Below, one piece after another: positions 8,832-16,120 of a stretch of 24,149 nucleotides of DNA; within the stretch, counting starts at the first letter, position 1, and each line of letters begins with the position of its first letter. The DNA comes from Acidobacteriota bacterium. Lineage in GTDB: Bacteria; Acidobacteriota; Terriglobia; Terriglobales; Acidobacteriaceae. The position numbers and the translations under genes are program-made. The notes below the pieces were generated by a model. The model saw only the letters and a program-made list of their open reading frames with translations, had not been told where the DNA came from and searched no databases. Where the stretch lies: contig JAKABE010000009.1 in NCBI GenBank assembly GCA_021801945.1, forward strand, positions 1 through 24,149. The letters are read 5' to 3'.

Positions 8832-8846
8832 CTAAACCCCGTTCTG
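8821..8846 (-). terminator. Stem-loop straddling the transporter stop codon
   Basis: CAGAACGG (8821-8828) pairs exactly with CCGTTCTG (8839-8846) over a 10-base loop that contains the transporter stop codon at 8832-8834. No T tract follows on the minus strand, so it may be a weak or factor-dependent end signal, or chance. Confidence 0.25.
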
Positions 8847-9323
8847 CTTCGAGCGCGTTCCTGCAGCATTTTTCCGTGCTCGGTATGCATATAAGACTGC
8901 CAGCAAGGGCGGGGCTGCGAGCACTCCCCAAAATGGCCAAATCACTCCCAGCACGATAGGCGAAAAGATAGATGCCCAGATAGGCACCTTGGCCGTTCTT
9001 CTCATGATGTACGGCTGGAGCAACAATCCGTCAAGCACAACAATCACCGCGTAAAGCGCGAGCACGGCAAGAGGGTGCTCCCAATCCATCCACTTGATGG
9101 CTGCGGCGATCACAGGACCCATCGTTCCCAGGATCAGCCCAAAGTGGGGCACGATCTGGAGCACTGCCGCGATCACCGCCCACATCGGGGCCAGCGGGAC
9201 ATGCAGTATATAGAGTCCGATCAGCCAGAGCACGCCGACTGCAAGTGAGTCCTGGAGTTGGGCAAGCGCCCAATTTCTGAGCGCGCCGCCCGTGATGTTT
9301 AGATGACCTCTGATGTCCACCAT
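8832..9323 (-). pseudogene. AI-2E/PerM family transporter, N-terminally truncated
   Basis: A 163-residue frame that matches only the C-terminal half of AI-2E family transporters (PerM-like, usually about 350 residues). It starts in the region before the re-entrant part (NWALAQLQDSLAVGVLWLIGLYILHVPLAPMWAVIAAVLQIVPHFGLILGTMGPVI) and ends with the last helices (ILGVIW-type segment and AAPPLLAVLYAYRARK). The first four helices are missing. In the same frame a TAG stands two codons upstream of ATG 9323, and the bases beyond show no transporter sequence in any frame. Such proteins export small solutes or quorum signals; a half protein is unlikely to do so. A short functional protein cannot be excluded because the remaining frame has no lesions. 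Confidence 0.7.
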
Positions 9324-9627
9324 GTCCTATGCAACTCTTTTATCCCCAGCTTGCCGGTCGATTATCCGCGCTTTGCCGGCCAGCCCGCCCTGGACGAGAA
9401 CAGACGTATACGCCGCAGTGCTGATGTGATCCGTTGATCCGCTGAGTGCAGCGATGCCAGTTCGAGACCTGCCTGCAATGCAGCGCCAGAATCGTTACGA
9501 ATTATCGGCCAGGACGATCTTCTTGACCGTCATTTCAAGTCTAGATTGCTCATGTTGGAGGCGGGGCGTCGCCTAAACTCACGTGCGGGTCGCCCGACAA
9601 ACTAGAGGTTACCCGCATTTTACTTAA
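9324..9627. other. Decayed non-coding stretch between transporter fragment and IS
   Basis: No intact gene is present. On the minus strand a short frame at about 9533-9495 reads MTVKKIVLADNS and then hits TAA; in a shifted frame the next codons read DSGAALQAGLELASLHSADQ. The pair resembles the first strand and helix of a universal-stress-type protein broken by a frameshift, but this is too short to be sure. The rest shows nothing recognisable. Confidence 0.35.
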
Positions 9628-9643
9628 GGAGCCTCTGAAGAAC
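9628..9643 (+). repeat. Left terminal inverted repeat of the IS
   Basis: GGAGCCTCTGAAGAAC matches the inverted right end at 14 of 16 positions. It lies about 90 bases past the disturbed 3' end of the transposase gene, where an IS5-type left end is expected. Confidence 0.7.
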
Positions 9644-9720
9644 AACGAGTTAGAACGATGCGGGGCTGTCGTTGTGCCGTTGTCGCACAAACGAAGCAGA
9701 TTTAGCGGCGATCCGTGATG

Positions 9721-10652
9721 TTATTTTGTCCGGCGGAGGCTCATGTGGCCTCCACCGGACACACTGCGCCCCGTTGGGGGCCGTTCGTAGATTGACCTTG
9801 GCGAGCCGCCTGACACGCGCTTGAGGATGCGAAATGGCCACTCCACCTTGGCGCGCACGCGGGCCTTGGTCCGGTTCCTGCGCTTCTCAGCTTCATCTAC
9901 ACCTGCTTTGGTCTTCCCCCGGCGCGAGGTCATGTCCTGCGCTCCGGGCGCGGCTTGATGAATCGCCTCGGTCTGGCCCTGATGCCCAGCGCCACCCCAG
10001 ACCCTCGTTTCATCGCCATGCAGCAGATCCGGCAGTATGTGCACATCGGACACCGAGGCCGATGTCGAGCAGACCGAGTGTACGATGTCTTCCTTGGAAT
10101 CCACGCCTATGTGAGCCTTCATCCCGAAATGCCACTGGTTCCCCTTCCTGGTCTGGTGCATCTCCGGACCGCGCTGCTTCGCCTCGTTCTTGGTCGACGA
10201 GGGCGCGTGCATGATCGTCGCATCGACGATCGTGCCGGTGGTGATGCGGATGCCCTTGCCCGCCAGGTACAGGTTCACCGCGTCCAACATCTGGCCGCAC
10301 AATTCGTGCTCTTCCAGCAGATGGCCGAAGTTCAAGATCGTGGTCTCATCCGGCACCGGCGCACGGCCCAGATCGATACCGGCGAAGCGGCGCGGCACCG
10401 GTGATTCATACAGCGCGTCTTCCACCCCGGGATCCGACAACGCGAACCACTGCTGCAAAAAGTAAACCCGCAGCATAATCTCAAGACCCGCCGGCTTGCG
10501 GCCCATCTCCCCCTTGGAAGAGTGCGGCGCGACCTGTGAGAACAACTCAGCCCACGGCATCACCGCATCCATCTCCTCCAGAAACTGCTCCCGCCCGTCC
10601 TCTTCGAGTACCGCTGAAACTCTGCCTGATGGGCCAACGCCATCTGCCGCAT
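9721..10652 (-). pseudogene. IS5-family transposase, frameshifted and catalytically altered
   Basis: The natural start is ATG 10652 (MRQMALAHQAEFQRYSKRT), with GAGGAGAAG upstream, but a one-base frameshift near 10590 separates it from the main frame (DGREQFLEEMDAVMPW onward, longest frame from 10572). The body is typical: MLRVYFLQQWFALSDPGVEDALY, DLGRAPVPDETTILNFGHLLEEH, first catalytic Asp in GTIVDATI, then HQTRKGNQWHFGMKAHIGVDS. The second catalytic Asp, expected in VWGDAGYQG, is replaced: the sequence reads VWGGAGHQG. The R-x3-E-x6-K signature is kept (RAKVEWPFRILK). After KRV the frame slips, and the expected FGFAKVRYRGLAKN tail is only traceable as RRLAKVNLRTAPNG in another frame. A palindrome sits in this decayed tail. 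Three independent lesions make it a dead copy. Confidence 0.85.
9727..9761. repeat. REP-like palindrome in the transposase tail
   Basis: TGTCCGGCGGAGGC (9727-9740) and GCCTCCACCGGACA (9748-9761) form a 14-bp stem with a single G-T type mismatch and a 7-base loop. A second small hairpin, CCCC-GTT-GGGG, lies next to it at 9769-9779. No T run follows, so it does not look like a terminator. It falls where the transposase frame loses its family match, as if a palindromic element had inserted there. Confidence 0.5.
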
Positions 10653-10704
10653 GCGCAATCTTCTCCTCAACTCCACATTACCCACCACAGCTGTGGAGCG
10701 GGGA

Positions 10705-10720
10705 GCTCTTCAGAGGTTCC
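10705..10720 (-). repeat. Right terminal inverted repeat of the IS
   Basis: GCTCTTCAGAGGTTCC, the inverted counterpart of the left end with two mismatches. It lies about 50 bases upstream of the transposase start and one base from the stop codon of the neighbouring small gene. Confidence 0.7.
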
Positions 10721-10721
10721 C

Positions 10722-10916
10722 TTAGTGGTGTGCAGCGTGCGAATCGACGGCCATCTGCTGAGCGAGCAATCGCGCCAGGACCTTTTCGGGGCAGAGGTGC
10801 CGGGCTTCGAGCAGGTCTAGTTCCTTCTCCGTCCCGACGCAGGAGGCGATGGTCATGAAGCAGTGCAGGCAACGGGAGTTGTAACTGCCATTTTCGTTTT
10901 GGGTCCTGCTATACAT
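10722..10916 (-). CDS. Small Cys-containing hypothetical protein
   Basis: A 64-residue protein, MYSRTQNENGSYNSRCLHCFMTIASCVG through LEARHLCPEKVLARLLAQQ. The CLHC pair at residues 16-19, followed by Cys26 and a later HLC, looks like a small metal-binding or redox site. I recall similar short proteins with an NGSY-(N/D)S-x-C-x2-CF-T-A core in Acidobacteria genomes, function unknown; that recollection is not a database result. ATG 10916 has no strong ribosome site. Its TAA stop falls in the four bases that flank the IS, so the element landed exactly at the end of the gene, and the tail after LAQQ (MAVDSHAAHH) may or may not be original. It could be a spurious frame, but its composition favours a gene. 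Confidence 0.5.
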   Translation of the reverse strand: MYSRTQNENGSYNSRCLHCFMTIASCVGTEKELDLLEARHLCPEKVLARLLAQQMAVDSHAAHH

Positions 10917-11249
10917 GGCGTTTGAGTCCCGAACGCAAGAGATTTTACGATCTTAGCCGCGCCTTGATTGCTGCTGCGTGACCGGCATCACGCGGCCCTG
11001 TGACGCGCCGTTGACGGCTCGGCCCAAAGGTGGCCAAATGCTTCTTTTTGCGAAGACCGAGAGCAGACTGCGCACACACCTGCGGCTTGCGCCCGAAGAG
11101 ATTCCTTGCCGAAGTGCGCCAGCCGGCCGCAATTAGCCAAAGGGGGATAGACGAAGAAAGAGCCGCTGGAAACAGACGCCCGTGCGCTGCTAGGATTTCT
11201 TATTGAATATCTTTTCAGGGCGCCTTTCCTTTGCCCAATGGGAGCGTTT
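10917..11249. other. Gap with likely divergent promoters, no gene seen
   Basis: About 330 bases separate the small minus-strand gene from the plus-strand phosphatase gene. No open frame has family features. A weak hairpin, GCGTGA (10976-10981) with TCACGC (10988-10993), is present. The A+T-richer stretch at about 11192-11215 just before the phosphatase gene is a plausible promoter zone, without clear -35/-10 boxes. Confidence 0.4.
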
Positions 11250-11786
11250 GTGCGTCGCATCTGCGTCGATATGGATGAGGTCATGGCCGACACCCTCGCC
11301 GAGCACCTGCGCCGCTACAACCAGGCGTTCGACGAAGAGGTTACCCCCGAGGACCTGGCGGGGAAGGGGCTGTGGGAGGCCACGCCCGTCGACCGCCAGC
11401 AGCAGCTTCGCGCTTTTCTCGATGCCGAGGATTTTTTCGAGGATCTGCCTCTCATGGCCGGCGCGCAGGAGGTCTTGAAAGGGCTTTCCACCCGCTTTGA
11501 GATCTTTATCGCCACGCAAGCGATGGTTGTTCCCAACTCACTCGGCCCCAAGTACCGCTGGCTGCAGCGGCACTTCTCGTTTATCCCCCCTACGCGCTAT
11601 GTCTTCTGCGGCGATAAATCCATTCTTCGCGCCGATTACCTGATCGACGACCAGCCCAAAAACCTGCTTCGCTTCGCAGGTCAGGGCCTGCTCTATACCG
11701 CGCCTCACAACCTGGACGCTACGGGCTTTATGCGCGTGAACAACTGGCAGGAAGTGGGCGAGTACTTCGCGGAGGTTCCCGACTGA
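11250..11786 (+). CDS. 5'(3')-deoxyribonucleotidase-like HAD phosphatase
   Basis: A 178-residue HAD-superfamily protein of the NT5C type, which removes phosphate from deoxynucleoside monophosphates in the cytosol. The catalytic DxD motif is in ICVDMDEVMADT (Asp7 and Asp9). Then come the cap region rich in acidic residues, IFIATQAMV (motif II Thr), KYRWLQRHF (a lysine usually serving motif III), and DYLIDDQPKNL (motif IV Asp pair). I place the start at GTG 11250 because GGGAG lies five bases upstream; ATG 11238, four codons earlier, overlaps that site and has no ribosome site of its own. The next gene follows after 49 bases on the same strand. The substrate could also be another small phosphoester. 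Confidence 0.85.
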   Translation: MRRICVDMDEVMADTLAEHLRRYNQAFDEEVTPEDLAGKGLWEATPVDRQQQLRAFLDAEDFFEDLPLMAGAQEVLKGLSTRFEIFIATQAMVVPNSLGPKYRWLQRHFSFIPPTRYVFCGDKSILRADYLIDDQPKNLLRFAGQGLLYTAPHNLDATGFMRVNNWQEVGEYFAEVPD

Positions 11787-11835
11787 GGACAGGCTGCCGC
11801 TCGCCTGGCGGGAGACGAAACGGCTACCATAGGAA

Positions 11836-12723
11836 ATGGCGTTTATTCCCAGGGTTTCTCGCGGGACGATCACCCGCCGGTATTTTCTCAAGTCGGGGAT
11901 GTGCGGTGCCGCCGGCTTGGCGCTTTATTCAGGTGAAATTGCACGCCATTGGATAGATATCACCCAGCGCAACATCGTTCTGCGCAACTTGCCTGTGGCC
12001 TTTGACGGCATGCGCATTGCCCAACTGAGCGACATCCACCTGGACGAATTCACCGAGCCTTTTTTTCTCCGGCAGGCGATTCGCCGCATCAACGAGCTGA
12101 ATCCCGACTTGGTGTTGTTGACCGGAGACTATGTAACCCACCAGTTTGGAATGCGGAAATTGGCTCGAGGGGCGGCCTGGCAATGCGCCGACCTTCTTCG
12201 CGGGCTGAAATGCCGCCGGATCTACGCGATACTCGGCAACCACGACCTCTTAGTGGGAGCCAGGCAGGTCACGGAGGCGCTGAGGGCCAACGGCATCACG
12301 GTGCTTATCAACTCCTATTTGCCCATTGAATACGGGGGTGGCCGGATCTGGTTGGCGGGACTCGACGATCCGGGAGTTGGCCATCCGCGCCCGGAGCTGG
12401 CGGTGCCGGCCTCTATCCGGAACATACCCAATGAACCGGTCGTGCTGATGTGCCACGCCCCGGACTACGCCGACGAATGCATCGTCACTCCGGCGGGCCA
12501 AGCCGTGGATGTCATGCTGGCCGGCCATACCCATGGCGGTCAAATTCGTCTTCCGCTTGTCGGGGCGTTGGTGCTTCCTCCGCTGGGCAGAAAGTATGTG
12601 GAGGGAAGCTTCACCGTGGGCTCCATGCAGCTCTATGTCAATCGCGGTCTTGGCACCGTCGGCGTTCCTTTCCGGTTGGATTGTTCTCCGGAAGTCACCG
12701 TGCACACGCTTCGCCGCGGCTAG
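11836..12723 (+). CDS. YkuE/YaeI-type metallophosphoesterase with Tat-like signal
   Basis: A 295-residue calcineurin-like phosphoesterase. The N-terminus ITRRYFLKSGMCGAAGLAL has the twin-arginine motif followed by a hydrophobic stretch, so it is probably exported folded by Tat and may stay membrane anchored. The metal-binding motifs are all present: SDIHLDE (Asp66, His68), GDYVTH (Asp98), GNHD (Asn135, His136), CHAPD (His207) and GHTHGGQ (His231, His233). YkuE of Bacillus is likewise Tat-exported and is reported as a metal-dependent phosphoesterase; YaeI of E. coli is a related enzyme. The natural substrate is not clear. It lies 49 bases after the deoxynucleotidase-like gene, perhaps in one transcript. 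Confidence 0.9.
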   Translation: MAFIPRVSRGTITRRYFLKSGMCGAAGLALYSGEIARHWIDITQRNIVLRNLPVAFDGMRIAQLSDIHLDEFTEPFFLRQAIRRINELNPDLVLLTGDYVTHQFGMRKLARGAAWQCADLLRGLKCRRIYAILGNHDLLVGARQVTEALRANGITVLINSYLPIEYGGGRIWLAGLDDPGVGHPRPELAVPASIRNIPNEPVVLMCHAPDYADECIVTPAGQAVDVMLAGHTHGGQIRLPLVGALVLPPLGRKYVEGSFTVGSMQLYVNRGLGTVGVPFRLDCSPEVTVHTLRRG

Positions 12724-12928
12724 GAGTGTCAATTCCTGCGCTCGATGGATGGGGCGAAGGCGATCCTGTGAGCTATTTTTTGCCGCTTTTGCCAGCGGTC
12801 CGGTCATCTGCGGGTCCGCCGGGAATCTGCACCGCGCGACAAAGTTTGAGCCTCCGCGCTGCCGCTACGGACAGCGCTTTCTCAAGTAATGGCGGCAACT
12901 GGCCGATAAGGTTTAGGGGAAGATTCAC

Positions 12929-14194
12929 ATGGCGGCGCAAGTTGAAGTGGCCGATCGCCCTGAAACAGCCTTGGCGGAGCGCGGAGGGGGACTGCGTTAT
13001 GTGGCGCGTCAACCAATTCTGGACGTGCGGGGCAGGGTCTACGGGTACGAGCTGCTATTTCGAGATGGGGCTGAGGCGGCCTTTAGCGGGGACGGCGACC
13101 AGGCTACCCGCACCATGCTCGACAATACGGTGGTCTTCGGCTTGGAGCAGTTGGCGGGCGGTCTGCAAGGATTTGTGAACTGCACCCAAGAATCGCTCAT
13201 CGGGCGCCAAGTGGAGGTTCTGCCGCCTCAATCTACCGTGCTGGAGGTTCTCGAAACGGTCGAACCGACTGAAGAACTGGTTGCCGTGTGTCGGGATCTG
13301 AAACTGAAAGGATATTTCATCGCCCTCGACGATTTCACATGGAAACCGGGCATCGAACCGTTGCTGGAGCTCGCCGACTTCGTGAAGGTAGATTTTCTGG
13401 CGATGAGCGTGGAGGCGCGGCATGATCTGCTGCGGCGGCTGAAACGGGGCAAGGCCCATCTGCTGGCGGAGAAGATCGAGACAGTGGAAGATTACCGGCA
13501 GGCATGCGAGGAAGGGTTCGCGTATTTTCAAGGGTATTATTTTTGCCGTCCGGTTTTGCTCGCCAATCGCAAGGTGCCCTCCAACTGCATGTTGCACATG
13601 GAGGTTCTCAAGCAACTGCAATGCGAGCCGCTGGACCTGCGCGAGTTGGGTCAACTGATCAAGCGCGACCCATCCCTTACGGTGCGGCTGCTGCGGCTGG
13701 CCAATTCTCCCATCTGTGCTGTACGGGTGGAGGTGCGGTCGATCCAATCAGCCATGGTGGTGCTGGGCGACGAGATGCTGCGCCGGGTGTTGACGCTGGC
13801 GATCGCCACCGAATGGAACAGTGGTTCCCCGCCGGCAATCCTGCACATCGTCTTTGTGCGCGGGCGATTCTGCGAGTTGGCGGCCGGTATGTGTGCGCTG
13901 GCTTCTCCCGAGCAGTATCTTGTTGGCATGCTCAGCTTGCTGCCGGTCATGCTGCACCTCCCCATGAACACGCTGACGCCAGCCTTAGGGCTGCGCGACA
14001 GAATTCGCGAAGCCCTGGAAGGAACGGCCAACCGCGAACGCACTCTGCTCGAGTGGCTGGAGCATCACGAACGCGGCGACTGGGCGGCGTGCAGCGCGCT
14101 CCTTCAGGCCAACGGGTTGGGTGAGGCAGAGATCTTGCACTGCTATACGGAGGCCGTGGTGTGGGCCGACGTCGTGCTTCGTGCCGCGGCTTAG
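12929..14194 (+). CDS. EAL-HDOD (YuxH-type) signalling protein
   Basis: A 421-residue cytosolic protein. An EAL-like domain covers residues 23-210 and begins RYVARQPILDVRGRVYGYELLFRDG, where ELLFR takes the place of EALxR. FVN (Asn85), LEVLE (Glu110), ALDDF (Asp135-136), VKVDF and AEKIE (Glu182) correspond to the metal and substrate positions, but the loop after DDF (TWKPGIEPLL) does not match the DFGTGYSSL loop needed for c-di-GMP hydrolysis. An HDOD domain follows (RELGQLIKRDPSLTVRLLRLANS, SAMVVLGDEMLRR). Such proteins are usually seen as non-catalytic signalling scaffolds, for instance in motility or surface behaviour. The start ATG 12929 has GGGGAAG upstream. A truncated relative forms the end of the fusion ORF at 4979-6259. 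Confidence 0.92.
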   Translation: MAAQVEVADRPETALAERGGGLRYVARQPILDVRGRVYGYELLFRDGAEAAFSGDGDQATRTMLDNTVVFGLEQLAGGLQGFVNCTQESLIGRQVEVLPPQSTVLEVLETVEPTEELVAVCRDLKLKGYFIALDDFTWKPGIEPLLELADFVKVDFLAMSVEARHDLLRRLKRGKAHLLAEKIETVEDYRQACEEGFAYFQGYYFCRPVLLANRKVPSNCMLHMEVLKQLQCEPLDLRELGQLIKRDPSLTVRLLRLANSPICAVRVEVRSIQSAMVVLGDEMLRRVLTLAIATEWNSGSPPAILHIVFVRGRFCELAAGMCALASPEQYLVGMLSLLPVMLHLPMNTLTPALGLRDRIREALEGTANRERTLLEWLEHHERGDWAACSALLQANGLGEAEILHCYTEAVVWADVVLRAAA

Positions 14195-14541
14195 GGCATT
14201 TCTCCTTCAGGTGTATCCCAAGGCCTCAAAGCTTAATCTGCAATATCGCTAAGAAATCGCAACTTTGCAGGTCTTCCTTGCAGGTTCTGCGTGAAGCAGG
14301 AATGCCTTTGAGAGGTTGCCCAGGCTGAGGCCTCAAAAGGACCCATAGCGCCGACGCCGGGAATGTCTCGCAGGCTGTAAGCCCGTTGATCCTCGGGGGG
14401 ATTTCCGGTTGTGTGGCAGAGGCTCCGCGGTCCCCACGGACGGACCTTTTCTCCATGGGGACCGAGAGAACTCCAACCCTACGCGGAGCAAGGGGTATCG
14501 CCACGGCTGTCGCCGCGGGTCAGGCCATTGCCCCCAGTCCG
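14195..14541. other. Intergenic stretch between convergent genes, possible repeat
   Basis: About 350 bases with no gene I can support. It holds an imperfect stem CCTTTGAG (14305-14312) with CTCAAAAGG (14332-14340) and a perfect 9-bp stem at 14428-14464. A minus-strand open frame (14504-14226) has an odd Pro/Arg/Cys-rich composition without family signature; I suspect the block is a non-coding interspersed repeat, which needs a genome-wide search to decide. Confidence 0.35.
14428..14464. repeat. Perfect 9-bp stem-loop downstream of htrA
   Basis: CGGTCCCCA (14428-14436) pairs exactly with TGGGGACCG (14456-14464), loop 19 bases. It lies about 80 bases past the htrA stop. No T tract follows on the minus strand, so it may protect or end the transcript but is not a classical intrinsic terminator. 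Confidence 0.35.
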
Positions 14542-16089
14542 CTAATTGCCGCCCTGGCTCGTCTGCACGACCACGTAGCCCGTACCCTGATTGGACCAGA
14601 CCAGGAGCAGCACATTCTGGCCCTCCGGGATGGCCCGAATCTGACTCATGAAGCTGTCAAGGCTGTCGACAGGATGGCGGTCGACCTCCAGAATCACTTC
14701 GCCAGACTGGAGACCGGCAAAGTCCGCCGGGCTGCCAGGAGTTACGTTTTCGATGGCTACACCGTGGACCGACGAGGGGACATTGAGCTGCTGGCGAACG
14801 TCGGGAGTGAGGTTGCCTACGGAAATGCCGAGCCTCGCGTGTTGTGCCGCTCCCGATCCGGAGCTCGCTGTCTCTTCGCCGTTGTTGTGAAACTCTCCCA
14901 CGGTCGCCTTGAGGATTTGCGGCTTGCCATTGCGGAGGATGCCCATGGTGATGGCCGTGCCGGGAACCATTTCGCTGACCGTGACCTGCAGATCGGTGGC
15001 GTCGGCAACTTGCTTGCCGTTGATCGACCGTATCACGTCGCCGTGCTGGAAGCCTGCACGAGAAGCGGGCGTGTCAGGACTTACCTGGTTAACCAGAGCG
15101 CCGGACGCTGTGGGAAGGTCAAAGAATTTCGCATTCTGAGGAGTGACATTGGAGATGGTGATGCCCAGGAACCCGTGCTCGACCTTGCCTGTCTTGATGA
15201 TTTCGTTGACGTAGTGCTGAGCGAGGTTGGATGGAATGGCAAAGCCTGCGCCGGCGAACGAGCCGCTATTGGAGTAGATGAAGGTGTTGATTCCGATCAC
15301 GTGGCCGTGCGCGTCGACAAGGGGTCCACCGGAGTTGCCGGGGTTAATGGCGGCGTCGGTCTGGATGTAATCTCTGGGGGCGCGGTTGTTGTTGCTGGGA
15401 CTTACCCCGCGATGGGTCGCACTGACAATGCCGCGTGTGACCGAAAAGCTCAATTCGCCAAAGGGGTTGCCAAACGCCATTACTGTTTCGCCATCCTCCA
15501 GCTTGGCGGAGTCGCCCCAGGAAACAGTGGACAGGTTCGTGGCATTGATCTTGATCACGGCCAAGTCGTCAAGCTTGTCAACGCCCACGACTTTGGCAGG
15601 ATAGACCTGCCGGTTGTGCAATGTGACGTCAATGGTCTTGGCTCCGGCGACGACGTGGTGATTGGTCACGATGTAGCCATCGGGCGAGATGATGAAACCG
15701 CTGCCGATCGCCTGCTGGTATTGCGGTTGCCGATTCTGGCCGTTGCCGGGACCGAAAAAGAAGAAGTGGCGGAATTCGGGGGGAATCTCTTGGGGGCTGA
15801 TGCCGCCGAAGCCAGCGCTTTGGTTCTGGTTCTGATCGACCTTGGAGGTTACCTCGATGTAGACCACGGCGGGCATGACGTGATGGACCACGGCTTCAAC
15901 GGCGCTGTTAACCGAGAGCAAGGGCGAAATTGCGTTTTCACTCAGGGGCGCGTTGGCGCTGCTCGGCGCCGCATGTGCAACGTTGCGGCCGAGCAAGAAG
16001 GTTGCGGTGAAGGCCAGAATGGTCAAAGCCGCCGTGGGAACCGCCCATTCTTTTACTTTTGCTACTAAAAAATTAGTTGTTGTCGACAT
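14542..16089 (-). CDS. htrA: HtrA/DegP-type periplasmic serine protease
   Basis: A 515-residue protein with an N-terminal signal peptide or anchor (helix about residues 16-34, then AHAAP). It has a trypsin-like domain and two PDZ domains (about residues 290-380 and 415-505), the standard DegP/DegQ plan. The catalytic triad is His145 in VTNHHVV, Asp175 in DDLAVIK and Ser253 in NPGNSGGPL. A Gln/Asn-rich linker with FFFFG precedes the protease core (IGSGFIISPDGYI). Such enzymes degrade or refold damaged envelope proteins. ATG 16089 has GGAG eight bases upstream. The gene follows the M56 peptidase gene after 31 bases, and a predicted BlaI-type operator lies over codons 4-9, which suggests that the upstream repressor controls it directly. 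Confidence 0.96.
   Translation of the reverse strand: MSTTTNFLVAKVKEWAVPTAALTILAFTATFLLGRNVAHAAPSSANAPLSENAISPLLSVNSAVEAVVHHVMPAVVYIEVTSKVDQNQNQSAGFGGISPQEIPPEFRHFFFFGPGNGQNRQPQYQQAIGSGFIISPDGYIVTNHHVVAGAKTIDVTLHNRQVYPAKVVGVDKLDDLAVIKINATNLSTVSWGDSAKLEDGETVMAFGNPFGELSFSVTRGIVSATHRGVSPSNNNRAPRDYIQTDAAINPGNSGGPLVDAHGHVIGINTFIYSNSGSFAGAGFAIPSNLAQHYVNEIIKTGKVEHGFLGITISNVTPQNAKFFDLPTASGALVNQVSPDTPASRAGFQHGDVIRSINGKQVADATDLQVTVSEMVPGTAITMGILRNGKPQILKATVGEFHNNGEETASSGSGAAQHARLGISVGNLTPDVRQQLNVPSSVHGVAIENVTPGSPADFAGLQSGEVILEVDRHPVDSLDSFMSQIRAIPEGQNVLLLVWSNQGTGYVVVQTSQGGN
16064..16078. promoter_or_regulatory. Predicted BlaI-type operator inside the htrA start region
   Basis: ACTAAAAAATTAGTT contains the palindrome ACTAA-AAAA-TTAGT. 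The same 15 bases occur upstream of blaI at 18296-18310. The site covers htrA codons 4-9, so bound repressor could block an internal promoter or elongation. A loose -10 box (TTTAAT, minus strand, 16125-16120) lies upstream, without a good -35. Confidence 0.55.
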
Positions 16090-16120
16090 TGCTTTGTCTC
16101 CGTTGGGTTGAAGTTGCTGA

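Larger units (their letters stand above)
9628..10720 (-). mobile_element. IS5-family insertion sequence, about 1.09 kb, inactive
   Basis: The element is bounded by terminal inverted repeats: left GGAGCCTCTGAAGAAC (9628-9643) and right, read inward, GGAACCTCTGAAGAGC (10720-10705), 14 of 16 identical. CTTA occurs on both flanks (9623-9626 and 10721-10724), offset by one base on the left; this is a candidate 4-bp target duplication of the kind IS5 elements make. Inside is one transposase gene on the minus strand carrying several inactivating changes. The length fits the family. The right end touches the stop codon of the small gene at 10722-10916. Confidence 0.8.

Noticed and set aside
8530..8835. 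101-codon plus-strand open frame in the gap after the M61 gene
   Set aside because: No motif, no ribosome site and odd composition; it ends in the transporter fragment's 3' hairpin.
14386..16068. 560-codon plus-strand open frame
   Set aside because: It lies wholly antisense to htrA, whose protein has full family motifs. The antisense frame has no recognisable domain and reflects G+C-rich codon use.
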